Below, piece by piece: positions 6,391 to 13,087 of a stretch of 13,467 nt of DNA. The notes beneath the pieces were generated by a model. That model saw only the letters and a program-made list of their open reading frames with translations, was not told the DNA's origin and did no database searches. This DNA is from JANMCE01 sp031360915 (GTDB lineage Bacteria > Actinomycetota > Acidimicrobiia > Acidimicrobiales > Ilumatobacteraceae), in contig JANMCE010000390.1 of assembly GCA_031360915.1 (NCBI GenBank), forward strand, positions 1-13,467, given 5' to 3'. Every line of letters starts with the position of its first letter. The first letter of the stretch is position 1. A program made the position numbers and the translations under genes.

Positions 6391-6396
6391 ATGTTG
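6369..6396. terminator. weak hairpin at the end of the toxin gene
   Basis: CAACATC (6369-6375) and GATGTTG (6390-6396) are perfect seven-base complements around the toxin stop codon. A second small stem, GCGGC/GCCGC (6399-6403 and 6410-6414), follows at once. Neither has a T-run. Together they may end the operon transcript, but each is short enough to arise by chance. Confidence 0.3.
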
Positions 6397-6564
6397 AGGC
6401 GGCGGGTAAGCCGCTACGAGCTGGCATCGTGGACTGGTCCGGCGATGCGTGGCCGGCGCCGGGACGTGGCAGAGCGCATCGTCGAAGGTCTGAGCTGGTT
6501 TTCTTGACCAAGAAAGCTAGATCTTTCGAGAGCATTCCTATGCGAACGGGTGTGCAATAGAGAC

Positions 6565-7591
6565 ATGGAAACGGCGGCGTTCCAGCTTGAGATTGGCACG
6601 GTTGTCGCCAACCCAACGCCTCACGCAATCGCCCAGAATCTCGCCCTTGTCGATCGTTACCTGGCCATTCTCATCGCCGATATCTCCGTCTACGACAACA
6701 GCACGATGTGGGCGATTGAGGGCTACCCATCGACCATCGCGTGGGAGTGTGAAAACGGCCGTCGTTCTCGGGGCGAAGCCACCCGACTGGTCAAGACGGC
6801 GCGTCGTCTGCGGTCTCTGCCCTTTACCGCCGAAGCGTTCGCAGACCGCACCCTCCTCCTACAGCCAAGTTGGTGCAATTCTGGCCAACATCACCGACAA
6901 CACCGCAGACCTGTTCGGCCACTTCGAGCAGGCCATGGTCGCGGCCCTCGCCGACCTGAATGTCATCGACACCACCCATGTCATGAGCGAGTGGGCCACC
7001 CGCGCGAAGGCATCGATCTAAGATGACGGCCCCACACCCGAGCCCGAACGGGACCATCTTCACTTCTCGCCAATGCTCGACAACAGCTGGAAACTCGATG
7101 GCCTACTCACCGGCGACAAGTCCGAAGTGGTCAAGGCCGGTCTAGAAGCTTGTTTGCCGGAAGTGGCGCCTGACGAACCGGCGCAGACCTTGTCGCAGCG
7201 CTACGCCGACGCCTTGGTTGAGCTCGCTCGCCGTGCGCTGCAAAACGTGCCAACGACCGGTCGACCTTCAGCCGACGTCACGCTGCTCCTCACCTTCCAG
7301 GATTATGTGTCCGGCGGCATCGCTCGCTACGGCTGCGCGTACCCCGGCTGTAATACCAAGGCACAATGGTGCCAAGCCCACCACGTGAAGGAATACGACC
7401 GCGACAGCGGGCCGACCGACATCGACAATATGGCGCTCTTGTGCAGCCGCCATCATCATCATCATCTGGTGCACAGTGTCGGGTGGTCAGCCTGCATGCT
7501 CGAAAACAAAACCCTCGAAGTGTGCGACCCGCACGGCCGCCGTATCAACGCCCCACCCCCCACCAAACTGCTCCAACCCGTTCTCGCCTGA
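6565..7591 (+). pseudogene. decayed DUF222/13E12-type HNH endonuclease gene
   Basis: The pieces form one gene once errors are bridged. From ATG 6565 the DUF222 part reads to about 6855 (PFTAEAFADRTL). One extra base, or loss of two, near 6853-6859 then moves the match to the next frame, which continues SYSQVGAILANI to a TAA at 7019-7021. The same frame resumes at once with DDGPTPEPE and runs to 7591. The C-terminal HNH motif is intact: YGCAYPGC, then QAHHVKEYDRDSGPTDIDNMALLC, then LVHSVGW. The stretch between LLLTFQDY and YGCAYPGC is much shorter than in intact relatives as I recall them, suggesting loss of some 60 residues. Five CAT codons (7452-7466) give HHHHH where the family usually has HHH. 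These proteins are multicopy in Actinobacteria with poorly known roles. The 174 bases upstream hold only small hairpins, such as TTTCTTG/CAAGAAA at 6500-6515. Confidence 0.83.
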
Positions 7592-7640
7592 CCGGGTCAT
7601 CCCCCAAACCGTACCGTGCAGGCCTACTCGGGCCGGCACC

Positions 7641-7663
7641 GTCGCGCGTCTCAAGCGCGCGGC
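7641..7663. repeat. GC-rich hairpin in the trpB2 upstream region
   Basis: GTCGCGCG (7641-7648) pairs with CGCGCGGC (7656-7663) with one G-T pair, around TCTCAAG. There is no T-run. It lies 50 bases after the HNH pseudogene and 84 bases before trpB2, so it could end upstream transcription or fold in the trpB2 leader. Alternating CG arms are common by chance in such DNA. Confidence 0.3.
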
Positions 7664-7731
7664 GGAGGTACCGAGAATTGCACCTGAGCACCCGCATGGA
7701 GGGCGGCGGTAGCATCCGGCGGGACTTCAAC

Positions 7732-7745
7732 CGTACGGGGGTACG
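7732..7745 (+). promoter_or_regulatory. trpB2 ribosome site within a small inverted repeat
   Basis: Arms CGTAC (7732-7736) and GTACG (7741-7745) flank GGGG, and the run GGGGG (7737-7741) is the only purine-rich site before the ATG, six bases away. The site would sit in the loop of a short stem. A TAGCAT at 7710-7715 is a possible -10 but has no convincing -35. Confidence 0.35.
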
Positions 7746-7747
7746 CC

Positions 7748-9103
7748 ATGAATCAGCACAAGATCCTGCTCGACGAATCGGAAATGCCGACGCGCTGGTA
7801 CAACATCGTTCCTGACCTGCCGTCGCCTCCGCCCCCGGCATTGCATCCGGGCACGCGCGAGCCGGCCGGGCCGGAGGATTTCGCTCCGTTGTTTCCGATG
7901 GCGATCATCATGCAAGAGGTCAGTCAGGAGCGATACATAGACATCCCCGAGGCGGTGCAGGAGGTCTATCGCCTGTGGCGTCCGAGCCCACTCTTTCGTG
8001 CGCACCGCCTTGAGAAGCTCCTCGATACGCCGGCGCGCATCTACTACAAGTACGAAGGCGTTAGCCCGGCCGGTTCGCACAAGCCGAACACTGCCGTACC
8101 TCAGGCGTACTACAACGCCATGGAAGGCATCACCAAGCTCACCACCGAAACCGGCGCTGGTCAGTGGGGCACGGCACTCGCATTCGCCACTGCTCAGTTC
8201 GGGTTGGAGTGTGAGGTGTGGCAAGTCGCAGCGTCGTACCGTTCGAAGCCCTATCGCAAGACCATGATGGAGATCTACGGCGCCACACTGCACTCGTCGC
8301 CTTCCGAACTCACCGACTACGGCCGCTCACTGTTGGCGCAAGACCCGATGCATCCGGGCAGCCTCGGCATCGCCATTTCTGAGGCCGTCGCCATGGCCGT
8401 GGCCGACCCGCAGACGCGCTACTCGCTCGGCAGCGTGCTCAACCACGTACTAATGCACCAGACAATCATCGGCGAGGAGGCTTTACTGCAGCTGGCCAAG
8501 GTCGGTGAGACCCCCGACGTACTGGTCGGTTGCACAGGTGGCGGCTCCAACTTCGGTGGTCTGGCGTTCCCCTTCCTGCGGGAGAAGATGGCCGGCAAGA
8601 TGAACCCAACCATCCGTTGCGTGGAGCCCGCAGCGTGCCCCACCTTGACCCAGGGCGAGTATCGCTACGACTTTGGTGATTCGGCGGGCATGACACCGCT
8701 CATGAAAATGCACACGCTTGGCCACGGGTTCATTCCCGACTCCATCCATGCCGGTGGGCTTCGCTACCACGGCATGGCGCCACTGGTGTCTCACCTGTAT
8801 GAGTTGGGCCTGGTGGAAGCCATTGCCATTCCGCAGTTGGAGTGCTTCGCCGGTGCGCTCAAGTTCGCTCGTACCGAAGGCATCGTTCCCGCCCCCGAGC
8901 CGACCCACGCCATCGCCGCCGCTATCCGTGAGGCGTTGGCGTGCAAGGAGTCGGGCGAGGAGAAGGTCATCCTCACGGCACTGTGCGGCCACGGTCACTT
9001 CGATATGGCTGCCTACGAGTCCTACATGACCGGCGCCATGGTCGATCTCGAATTGTCGCAGTCCGACATCGCGGCCGCCATGGCCGACGTCCCCGTCATG
9101 TAA
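7748..9103 (+). CDS. trpB2: tryptophan synthase beta chain, TrpB2 type
   Basis: A 451-residue PLP enzyme, longer than the TrpB1 that pairs with TrpA (about 400). TrpB2 marks are clear: the N-terminal MPTRWYNIVPDLP, RPSPLFRAHRLE (78-89), YKYEGVSPAGSHKPNTA (100-116) with PLP-binding Lys112, catalytic Glu134 in TETGAGQWG, the phosphate-binding GCTGGGSNFGG (261-271), PAPEPTHA (381-388) and CGHGHFD (413-419). TrpB enzymes join indole and serine to give tryptophan; TrpB2 usually works without TrpA, for example to salvage indole. No other trp gene lies in the window, so this copy is an orphan. The stop overlaps the first copy of a four-copy repeat in the downstream intergenic. Upstream is only the HNH pseudogene, so the gene is probably transcribed alone. 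Confidence 0.95.
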   Translation: MNQHKILLDESEMPTRWYNIVPDLPSPPPPALHPGTREPAGPEDFAPLFPMAIIMQEVSQERYIDIPEAVQEVYRLWRPSPLFRAHRLEKLLDTPARIYYKYEGVSPAGSHKPNTAVPQAYYNAMEGITKLTTETGAGQWGTALAFATAQFGLECEVWQVAASYRSKPYRKTMMEIYGATLHSSPSELTDYGRSLLAQDPMHPGSLGIAISEAVAMAVADPQTRYSLGSVLNHVLMHQTIIGEEALLQLAKVGETPDVLVGCTGGGSNFGGLAFPFLREKMAGKMNPTIRCVEPAACPTLTQGEYRYDFGDSAGMTPLMKMHTLGHGFIPDSIHAGGLRYHGMAPLVSHLYELGLVEAIAIPQLECFAGALKFARTEGIVPAPEPTHAIAAAIREALACKESGEEKVILTALCGHGHFDMAAYESYMTGAMVDLELSQSDIAAAMADVPVM

Positions 9104-9206
9104 CCCTCCAACTTCGACCTCTCTACCCTCCAACCCGCCTTCGAAACGTCCGAAATGGCGGCCGAGTGGGCAGGTTGGAGGGTGAAGAGTGGTTGGTTGG
9201 AGGGTT
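9102..9206. repeat. nested inverted repeat: four copies of a 10-mer, two each way
   Basis: ACCCTCCAAC occurs at 9103-9112 and 9125-9134; its complement GTTGGAGGGT occurs at 9174-9183 and 9196-9205. Both pairs have exactly 22-base spacing, so the element is symmetric about position 9154. The inner pair extends to 11 bases (9125-9135 with 9173-9183), plus GCC/GGC beyond a mismatch; the outer pair also extends to 11 (9102-9112 with 9196-9206). At the centre a smaller hairpin joins CCGCCTTCG (9135-9143) with CGAA and GGCGG (9151-9161). It starts at the trpB2 stop and ends 40 bases before the helicase start. It may be a terminator-like RNA structure or a protein-binding array. Confidence 0.75.
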
Positions 9207-9233
9207 TGCCGGGGTGGATGGAGGTACACCGGC

Positions 9234-9239
9234 TAACAT
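9234..9239 (+). promoter_or_regulatory. -10-like element of the helicase gene, leaderless spacing
   Basis: TAACAT is followed by seven bases and the ATG at 9247. No -35 hexamer at usual spacing is apparent. The GGAGGT at 9220-9225 is 21 bases from the ATG, too far to act as its ribosome site, which favours a leaderless transcript. Confidence 0.42.
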
Positions 9240-9246
9240 CGAACGC

Positions 9247-11241
9247 ATGTTCGACACACTCAATGCGGAGCAGCAGGCCGCGGTCAACCACGATGGGCGG
9301 AACCTGTTGATTGTGGCCGGTGCCGGCACTGGAAAGACCACAACGCTCGCAGCACGCCTGGCGCACCTGGTGGATTCCGGCGTCCCCCCGGAGCGCATTT
9401 TGCTGCTGACATTCAGTCGGCGCGCCGCGTCCGAGTTGCTGCATCGGGCCGAGATTGCCTCGGGACAGTCGGTGTCGGCTGCGGTGTGGGGTGGCACGTT
9501 TCATGCGGTGGCCAACCGGCTGCTGCGGCGCTTCGGTATGGCGCTCGGGTTGGAGCCTTCGTTCACCGTGCTCGACCCCGGTGATGCGGCCGACCTCATG
9601 GCCATCGTGCGGGATGAGCTCGTTCCCGGCGATGGCTCGAATCGGCGGCGAGCCCGTAAGGAAACGCTTGTCGATGTCATGAGCCGCTGCGTCAACGCCC
9701 GAGAACCACTGAACGATGTACTGCAGTGGTCGTTTCCGTGGTGCATTGAAGAGCGCGACGACATGCGGGTCATTTTCCCCGGCTACATCGAACGCAAGCG
9801 GGCTCGGCAATTGCTCGACTATGACGACCTGCTCCTGTGCTGGTGGGCGCTGCTGCAGGATGCCGACACTGCCCGAGCGCTCCAGGCCATGTTCGACCAC
9901 ATCCTGGTCGACGAGTACCAGGACACCAATGCGTTGCAGGCCGACATCCTCCAAGGCATAAGCGGCGGCGGAGCCAGGTTGACGGTGGTGGGCGACGATG
10001 CACAGTCGATCTATTCGTTCCGTGCCGCCACCCACGCGAACATCATGAACTTCGGCGAGCGGTTCGATGCCGACATTTTCACCCTTGTACGCAATCACCG
10101 TTCTACACCCCCCATCCTCGAAACCACCAACGCCGTTATCGCCCATGCTCGCAACCGTCATCCGAAGGAACTCGTGGCGGTCCGAGCGGGAACGAAGCGA
10201 CCGGTTTTGGTGCGCTGTCACGACGAAGCGATGCAGGCAACCGCGGTGTGCGAGCGCATCCTGTGGCACAAGGAACGGGGAACCTCGTTGCGTCAACAAG
10301 CGGTGCTGGTGCGCTCGGGTCATCACTCCGATCTGCTCGAGTTGGAGCTGACCGCTCGCCACATTCCGTTCGTGAAGTACGGCGGATTGAAGTTCCTCGA
10401 AGCAGCCCACGTGAAGGACCTCGTCAGCATGTTGCGTCTGGTCGAGAACCCTAAGGACGAACTGGCGTGGACTCGCGTGCTCCAACTCATCGACGGCGTC
10501 GGCCGAGTGACCGCTCGACGTATCACCGAAGAGGCAATGCTGGCCGATGACCCGACCAAGGCTGTCGCTGCGCATGACATCTGCCAAGAGCTGGTGCTCA
10601 CCCTGCTCGACGCACGGTCGATGCCGGAAGACATCGTGCTCCCCAAACTCGAACGAGCGCGAGCCTTCCTCGAACCACTCGTCGCGAATCGTTACGACAA
10701 CTGGTCTGCCCGCGTGGCCGACTACGAACAGTTGCAGATCGCCGCGACGCTCGCTCCAACATTAAGTCGGTTCCTCGTTGAACTCACGCTCGACCCACCG
10801 GCTGCCACTGGTGACCTAGCCGGCCCGCCGTCTCTCGATGACGACGTGCTCACCCTGTCCACCATTCACTCAGCCAAAGGCGGCGAGTGGGATGTGGTGC
10901 ACGTCATGCATGTGGTCGATGGCAATATCCCTTCGGACATGTCCACCGGCAACGCAGAGAGTATCGAGGAGGAACGACGCCTGCTGTACGTGGCGCTCAC
11001 CCGTGCTCGCAACGAACTCTATACCTATGCGCCGCTGCGCTATCACCATCAACATCGCGGCAAGAAGGACAAGCACGGCTACGCGCAACTCAGCCGCTTC
11101 TTCACCTCGACCGTTCTCGCCACCATGGACGAAGACCTCGCCGCTCCCGTTCACGCCCCCGACACCATCGAGCCGATCGTCGCCAGAGGCCGAGAACGCC
11201 TCGACAAACTCGACGCACTGGTATCCGGACTCTGGAGCTAG
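9247..11241 (+). CDS. UvrD/PcrA/Rep-like superfamily 1 DNA helicase
   Basis: A 664-residue ATP-dependent 3'-5' helicase-type protein with all SF1A motifs in order: Q motif LNAEQQAAV (5-13), Walker A AGAGTGKT (24-31), Ia LLLTFSRRAA (52-61), Walker B VDEYQDTN (221-228), III VVGDDAQSIYSFRAA (247-261), IV VRNHRST (281-287), V LSTIHSAKGGEWD (537-549), VI EERRLLYVALTRAR (575-588). It is shorter than UvrD/PcrA (about 720 or more), and its tail ends soon after motif VI, so the RNA-polymerase-binding C-terminal domain of PcrA seems absent. No nuclease domain is visible, so it is not an AddA or RecB. Probably a repair or recombination helicase; the exact subfamily is uncertain. The open frame extends to 8941 inside trpB2, but ATG 9247 fits the domain start and the -10. 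It converges on higA with only four bases between stops. Confidence 0.93.
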   Translation: MFDTLNAEQQAAVNHDGRNLLIVAGAGTGKTTTLAARLAHLVDSGVPPERILLLTFSRRAASELLHRAEIASGQSVSAAVWGGTFHAVANRLLRRFGMALGLEPSFTVLDPGDAADLMAIVRDELVPGDGSNRRRARKETLVDVMSRCVNAREPLNDVLQWSFPWCIEERDDMRVIFPGYIERKRARQLLDYDDLLLCWWALLQDADTARALQAMFDHILVDEYQDTNALQADILQGISGGGARLTVVGDDAQSIYSFRAATHANIMNFGERFDADIFTLVRNHRSTPPILETTNAVIAHARNRHPKELVAVRAGTKRPVLVRCHDEAMQATAVCERILWHKERGTSLRQQAVLVRSGHHSDLLELELTARHIPFVKYGGLKFLEAAHVKDLVSMLRLVENPKDELAWTRVLQLIDGVGRVTARRITEEAMLADDPTKAVAAHDICQELVLTLLDARSMPEDIVLPKLERARAFLEPLVANRYDNWSARVADYEQLQIAATLAPTLSRFLVELTLDPPAATGDLAGPPSLDDDVLTLSTIHSAKGGEWDVVHVMHVVDGNIPSDMSTGNAESIEEERRLLYVALTRARNELYTYAPLRYHHQHRGKKDKHGYAQLSRFFTSTVLATMDEDLAAPVHAPDTIEPIVARGRERLDKLDALVSGLWS

Positions 11242-11245
11242 CGCG

Positions 11246-11548
11246 TCAGGCCGACTTCAATGGCGTGATCTCGTCCAGGATGGCCGAGAGTCGATCGCGT
11301 TCAATTTCAATGTCGTAGCGGTTTTGGAGATTGAGCCAGAACCGTTCGCTCGTCGCGAAATAGCGGGCCAACCGCAATGCGGTATCGGCCGAGATCCCCC
11401 GCTTTCCATGAACGATCTCATTGATGCGTCGCGGTGATACATCGATTGCTTGGGCCAACCGATACTGGCTGACACTGAGCGGGTCGAGGTACTCCTCTTG
11501 AAGGATCTCGCCCGGATGGATCGGGGGCATAGTGGCGCTAGTTGTCAT
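11246..11548 (-). CDS. higA: HigA-family antitoxin (XRE helix-turn-helix)
   Basis: One hundred residues. It begins with the typical PPIHPGEILQEEYLDPLSVS (8-27), followed by an XRE helix-turn-helix, QYRLAQAIDVSPRRINEIVHGKRGIS (28-53), and the closing ALRLARYFATSERFWLNLQ (57-75). HigA binds and neutralises HigB and represses the operon. Its ATG overlaps the toxin stop by four bases (ATGA), showing coupling, with the toxin first as is usual for higBA. The gene ends four bases from the convergent helicase stop, leaving no room for a separate terminator. Confidence 0.94.
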   Translation of the reverse strand: MTTSATMPPIHPGEILQEEYLDPLSVSQYRLAQAIDVSPRRINEIVHGKRGISADTALRLARYFATSERFWLNLQNRYDIEIERDRLSAILDEITPLKSA

Positions 11549-11838
11549 TGGTCTCCTTGGTGGTAGTCGACGATTTCAACGTCTTCAGATCCGGCGGGCG
11601 TCCATCGGAAGCAGATTCGCCACTGCTGGTTGATGCGGCTGCTGTAGTAGCCGGCACGATCGCCTTTGAGTTTCTCGAGCCGATTGCCTGGTGGAACTCG
11701 GAGATCTCCGATGACGTCGGCAGCGTCGAGAATGAGAAGCTTTCGTAGAGCAATTCGGTAGGTGCCATCGTCCAGCCTGCGGATCCGCTTCCGAAGCCAG
11801 ACCCGTTCGGTGTCTTTGTCACCGAACGACTGAATCAC
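11545..11838 (-). CDS. higB: HigB-family toxin (RelE superfamily mRNA interferase)
   Basis: Ninety-seven residues, full length for the family: MIQSFGDKDTERVW at the start, ALRKLLILDAA (30-40), DLRVPPGNRLEKLKGDRAGYYSSRIN (45-70), QQWRICFRW (71-79) and VEIVDYH (87-93). HigB cleaves mRNA in the ribosome; the Arg/Lys-rich central loop, Arg73 and His93 are the likely working residues. The start is GTG, with no ribosome site upstream but a TATGCT six bases before it, so a leaderless transcript is likely. First gene of the higBA operon, read leftward. Confidence 0.93.
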   Translation of the reverse strand: MIQSFGDKDTERVWLRKRIRRLDDGTYRIALRKLLILDAADVIGDLRVPPGNRLEKLKGDRAGYYSSRINQQWRICFRWTPAGSEDVEIVDYHQGDQ

Positions 11839-11844
11839 CTCGAA

Positions 11845-11873
11845 AGCATAACAGTGCCCGTTAATAACAGCAA
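11845..11873 (-). promoter_or_regulatory. higBA promoter, leaderless spacing
   Basis: Read on the minus strand, TATGCT (11850-11845) is preceded by TG one base upstream (extended -10) and by TTGCTG (11873-11868) at a 17-base spacing. The higB GTG follows after six bases. The -35 lies within the higBA palindrome, as expected for autoregulation. Confidence 0.6.
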
Positions 11874-11882
11874 CCGTTATTA
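11862..11882. promoter_or_regulatory. palindromic operator of higBA
   Basis: TAATAAC (11862-11868) and GTTATTA (11876-11882) are perfect seven-base complements around a seven-base spacer that covers most of the -35. A further ATAAC half-site (11849-11853) abuts the -10. HigA, with its XRE domain, is the likely ligand. The AT-rich arms stand out from the surrounding GC-rich DNA. Confidence 0.65.
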
Positions 11883-11979
11883 GCGGCGATCAGTGTGAGC
11901 GAAGGAACCGGCACGACGAATGTCTTACCGGTTCGCAGGTAAAGACCTACCGCGGCGGGATTCAGACACGATTGTTCTC

Positions 11980-11985
11980 TAGGCT
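11980..11985 (+). promoter_or_regulatory. possible -10 element of the membrane-anchored protein gene
   Basis: TAGGCT lies seven bases before the GTG at 11993, the same geometry as at four other genes here. No -35 is clear, and AGG within it could instead serve as a weak ribosome site. Tentative. Confidence 0.3.
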
Positions 11986-11992
11986 TTACTCG

Positions 11993-12709
11993 GTGTCGCA
12001 ATTCCTTCGCCGAGGTGGGGCCGGACTGCTCGTGGTTACCGGAGCGTTCGTCGGATTCATCGCGCTCGGTTCAAACCCCGCGTCCGCACATCAGCCGGTT
12101 CTCTTGGACGAAAACGACAACAGCCCCGAGCGCGGTCCTGAACTCGTAGATGGCACGGTCTCGTTCGCGGCGTACGGCTCGATTACCAAACCTGGCGAGT
12201 TGCGCGGGCTGTCGTTCAATCTCAAAGCGGGTGACCGCATCGTGGTCGATCTGCTCATCCCCAATCTGGAGCCGGAGCTCTCAAGCCCATTGCCGAGCAT
12301 CACCGTGCTCGACCCCGACGGCAATCCCACCGATCCTCCGGTCGAGATGGGCGAGATCTTCAACGAATTCTTCTCCGGAACGAGCTACCGCTACCTCGCG
12401 AAGATGCGCTCGTCCGCCACGAAAGCAGGTAAGTACGGCGTGGTCGTCGGCAGCGCGGCAACCGGACGATTCGTGATCGGCATCGGCGACCGCGAAGTCC
12501 GCGGCGAAGTGAAGCAGGACGACGCCAAGGGCTCCATCGCCATCTGGTACTCCAACCCCGGAGCCTCACCTGCACCAGCGAAAGACCGCTCCGGCTCCGG
12601 CCGGTCTTGGTTCATCGCCATCCCGATCGCTGCACTGGTGGCCCTGTTTCTGGTCGCACGACGCCGGGGTCGGCCGGCCGAGCAGTCGAAGGCGGACGTT
12701 CGCCGGTAG
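11993..12709 (+). CDS. exported membrane-anchored protein, unknown function
   Basis: A 238-residue protein that I do not recognise as a named family. Basic FLRR (4-7) and a hydrophobic stretch (about 10-26) form a signal peptide with a good cleavage site SNPASA before His33. The mature part (33-190) is rich in beta-strand-like segments (VDGTVSFAAYGSI, LRGLSFNLKAGDRIVVDLLIPNL, YRYLAKMRSS, AGKYGVVVGS, GRFVIGIGD), suggesting a beta-sandwich outside the cell. A Pro/Ser/Gly linker (188-204) leads to one transmembrane helix (205-223) and a basic ARRRGR stop-transfer, so it is a type I membrane protein. The mature N-terminus would be His, which in some exported proteins binds copper; this is only a suggestion. 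TTG 11972 is an alternative start. The DUF427 gene follows at 34 bases and is likely co-transcribed. Confidence 0.83.
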   Translation: MSQFLRRGGAGLLVVTGAFVGFIALGSNPASAHQPVLLDENDNSPERGPELVDGTVSFAAYGSITKPGELRGLSFNLKAGDRIVVDLLIPNLEPELSSPLPSITVLDPDGNPTDPPVEMGEIFNEFFSGTSYRYLAKMRSSATKAGKYGVVVGSAATGRFVIGIGDREVRGEVKQDDAKGSIAIWYSNPGASPAPAKDRSGSGRSWFIAIPIAALVALFLVARRRGRPAEQSKADVRR

Positions 12710-12743
12710 CCTTTGCCGGTCAATCTGATGAGAGGAGCCGATC

Positions 12744-13028
12744 ATGGCGAAGGCAACGTGGAACGGTGCAGTGATTGCTGAGAGCGACAGCACGGTAGTG
12801 GTGGAAGGCAACCACTACTTCCCTATCGAGTCGGTCAACGCCGATCTTCTCGAGCCAAGCTCAAAGCAAACCTCATGCCCCTGGAAGGGTGAGGCCAGCT
12901 ACTACTCGCTGAACGTCGATGGCGACGTGAACGCCGACGCGGCCTGGTTCTACCTCAAACCGAAAGATGCCGCCAAGGAAATCAAAGGCCACGTCGCCTT
13001 CTGGCGCGGCGTTAGCGTCGAGGCCTGA
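12744..13028 (+). CDS. DUF427 family protein
   Basis: Ninety-four residues with the DUF427 pattern: WNGAVIAESDSTVVVEGNHYFP (6-27), the SCPWKGEASYYSL core (44-56) with Cys45, DAAWFYLKPKDAAKEIKGHVAFW (65-87) and a final beta strand. The family is a small cytoplasmic beta-rich fold of unknown biochemical role, widespread in Actinobacteria and Proteobacteria. AGAGGAG at 12731-12737, six bases before the ATG, is the strongest ribosome site in this part of the window. It follows the membrane-anchored protein gene by 34 bases on the same strand. Confidence 0.92.
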   Translation: MAKATWNGAVIAESDSTVVVEGNHYFPIESVNADLLEPSSKQTSCPWKGEASYYSLNVDGDVNADAAWFYLKPKDAAKEIKGHVAFWRGVSVEA

Positions 13029-13087
13029 CCGCCTACGCCGGCTGCACACCGCGCCGCTCGGCGAAACGGCCCAAAGGGGACCCCGTC

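Noticed and set aside
6504..6544. TTGACC as a -35 for the HNH pseudogene
   Set aside because: No -10-like hexamer occurs 16-19 bases downstream; the site is part of a small TTTCTTG/CAAGAAA hairpin.
7452..7466. CAT triplet run as a repeat element
   Set aside because: It is an in-frame histidine run within the HNH pseudogene at a position where the family already has consecutive His codons.
9022..10587. Open frame of 521 codons on the minus strand
   Set aside because: It is antisense to the helicase and the end of trpB2, both of which carry full motif sets. GC-rich genes often leave such open antisense frames, and the translation shows no recognisable domain.
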